This document shows, in pieces, positions 63,823-64,000 of a stretch of DNA of 64,000 nt. Numbering within the stretch: position 1 is the first letter of the stretch; every line of letters starts with the position of its first letter. Source of the stretch: Fidelibacterota bacterium (lineage in GTDB: Bacteria > Fidelibacterota > Marinisomatia > Marinisomatales > TCS55); the NCBI GenBank assembly GCA_014239435.1, contig JAAZYX010000033.1, positions 271,647 to 335,646 of the forward strand. Reading direction: 5' to 3'. The notes beneath the pieces were generated by a model. That model did not search any database. It saw only the letters and a list, made by a program, of their open reading frames with translations, and was not told the origin of the DNA. Both the position numbers and the translations under genes were made by a program.

Positions 63823-64000
63823 TCCTGCAAAAAATGTTGAATAAGATAATGAACCCATAACGATGAAAGTTACATAAAAATCCTCTTAAGATTCAGGGAA
63901 GAAATCACAAAGGCTCAGTATCCTCTTTGCGTTTGCATCCTCCGAGGAAAACTCTGCGAACCCTGCGGATAAAAAATTACTCCAGTTTCAGCTTTTGCAG
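63823..64000. other. Intergenic end of window with repeat-like sequence
   Basis: No gene is seen. 63903-63982 contains CTCTTTGCG, CTCTGCG and CTGCGGATAAAAAATTA, a pattern like known dispersed intergenic repeats, in inverse orientation to the similar stretch at 62449-62501. The region continues beyond the window. Confidence 0.35.

Overview
The window looks like chromosomal DNA of a Gram-negative, aerobically respiring bacterium of the FCB group. The best guess is a Marinimicrobia (SAR406)-like lineage. The signs are two large secreted proteins ending in the FCB type IX-style tail (a Y-P-N-P-F-N-P motif, then a short beta domain ending in K-x-L-L/V-M-K), abundant lipoproteins, an AmpG-type permease, leucine dehydrogenase, and dense coding with many 1-8 nt gene overlaps. 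The assignment is an inference; no rRNA is present. No gap without a gene exceeds 300 bases, and I see no phage, IS element or CRISPR array.

Region 1 (116-14240) looks like a cell-wall and amino-sugar salvage island: a NagB/PIG-L fusion, a DUF1460 amidase, a lipoprotein fusing GH3 and a serine hydrolase, a second GH3, a ROK-like sugar kinase, a SpoIID/LytB protein, an AmpG-like permease and a NagX/HGSNAT-like membrane acetyltransferase. It is followed by a PqqB-like hydrolase, a short-chain dehydrogenase and BioY. Region 2 (14241-23641, minus strand) has a secreted protein with serial carboxypeptidase-regulatory-like domains, pterin dehydratase, a MATE exporter, an SLC13/TrkA-C permease and a GAF-HD-GYP c-di-GMP phosphodiesterase. 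Region 3 (23759-28626, plus strand) has a 1519-residue acyl-adenylating enzyme with a large unassigned middle and a C-terminal GNAT domain, translationally coupled to a cupin.

Region 4 (28623-43541) is the respiratory core. One minus-strand operon carries cytochrome oxidase coxA-coxC-coxD, two tiny membrane proteins, coxB, ctaA, ctaB, sco, DUF420 and an O-methyltransferase. A divergent cupredoxin follows. A second minus-strand operon encodes a split b6-type cytochrome bc complex (HEAT-repeat membrane protein, Rieske, cytochrome b, subunit IV-like) and an eight-CXXCH cytochrome c. CoxB and the octaheme protein end in look-alike acidic tails with a terminal D-W, suggesting a bc-oxidase assembly. 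This is the most attractive candidate system in the window.

Region 5 (43558-58614, minus strand) has tRNA-Leu(UAG), a cohesin-like secreted protein, a trans-sulfuration enzyme, secA, nusB, leucine dehydrogenase, a branched-chain aminotransferase, acyl-CoA dehydrogenase, thiolase, an FAD oxidase and phoH. Region 6 (58684-64000) has a TatT-like lipoprotein, a DUF2953/GerW pair, a spore-photoproduct-lyase-like radical SAM enzyme overlapping a nucleosidase, and a small AT-rich cassette with a tiny secreted peptide and an EGF-like lipoprotein.
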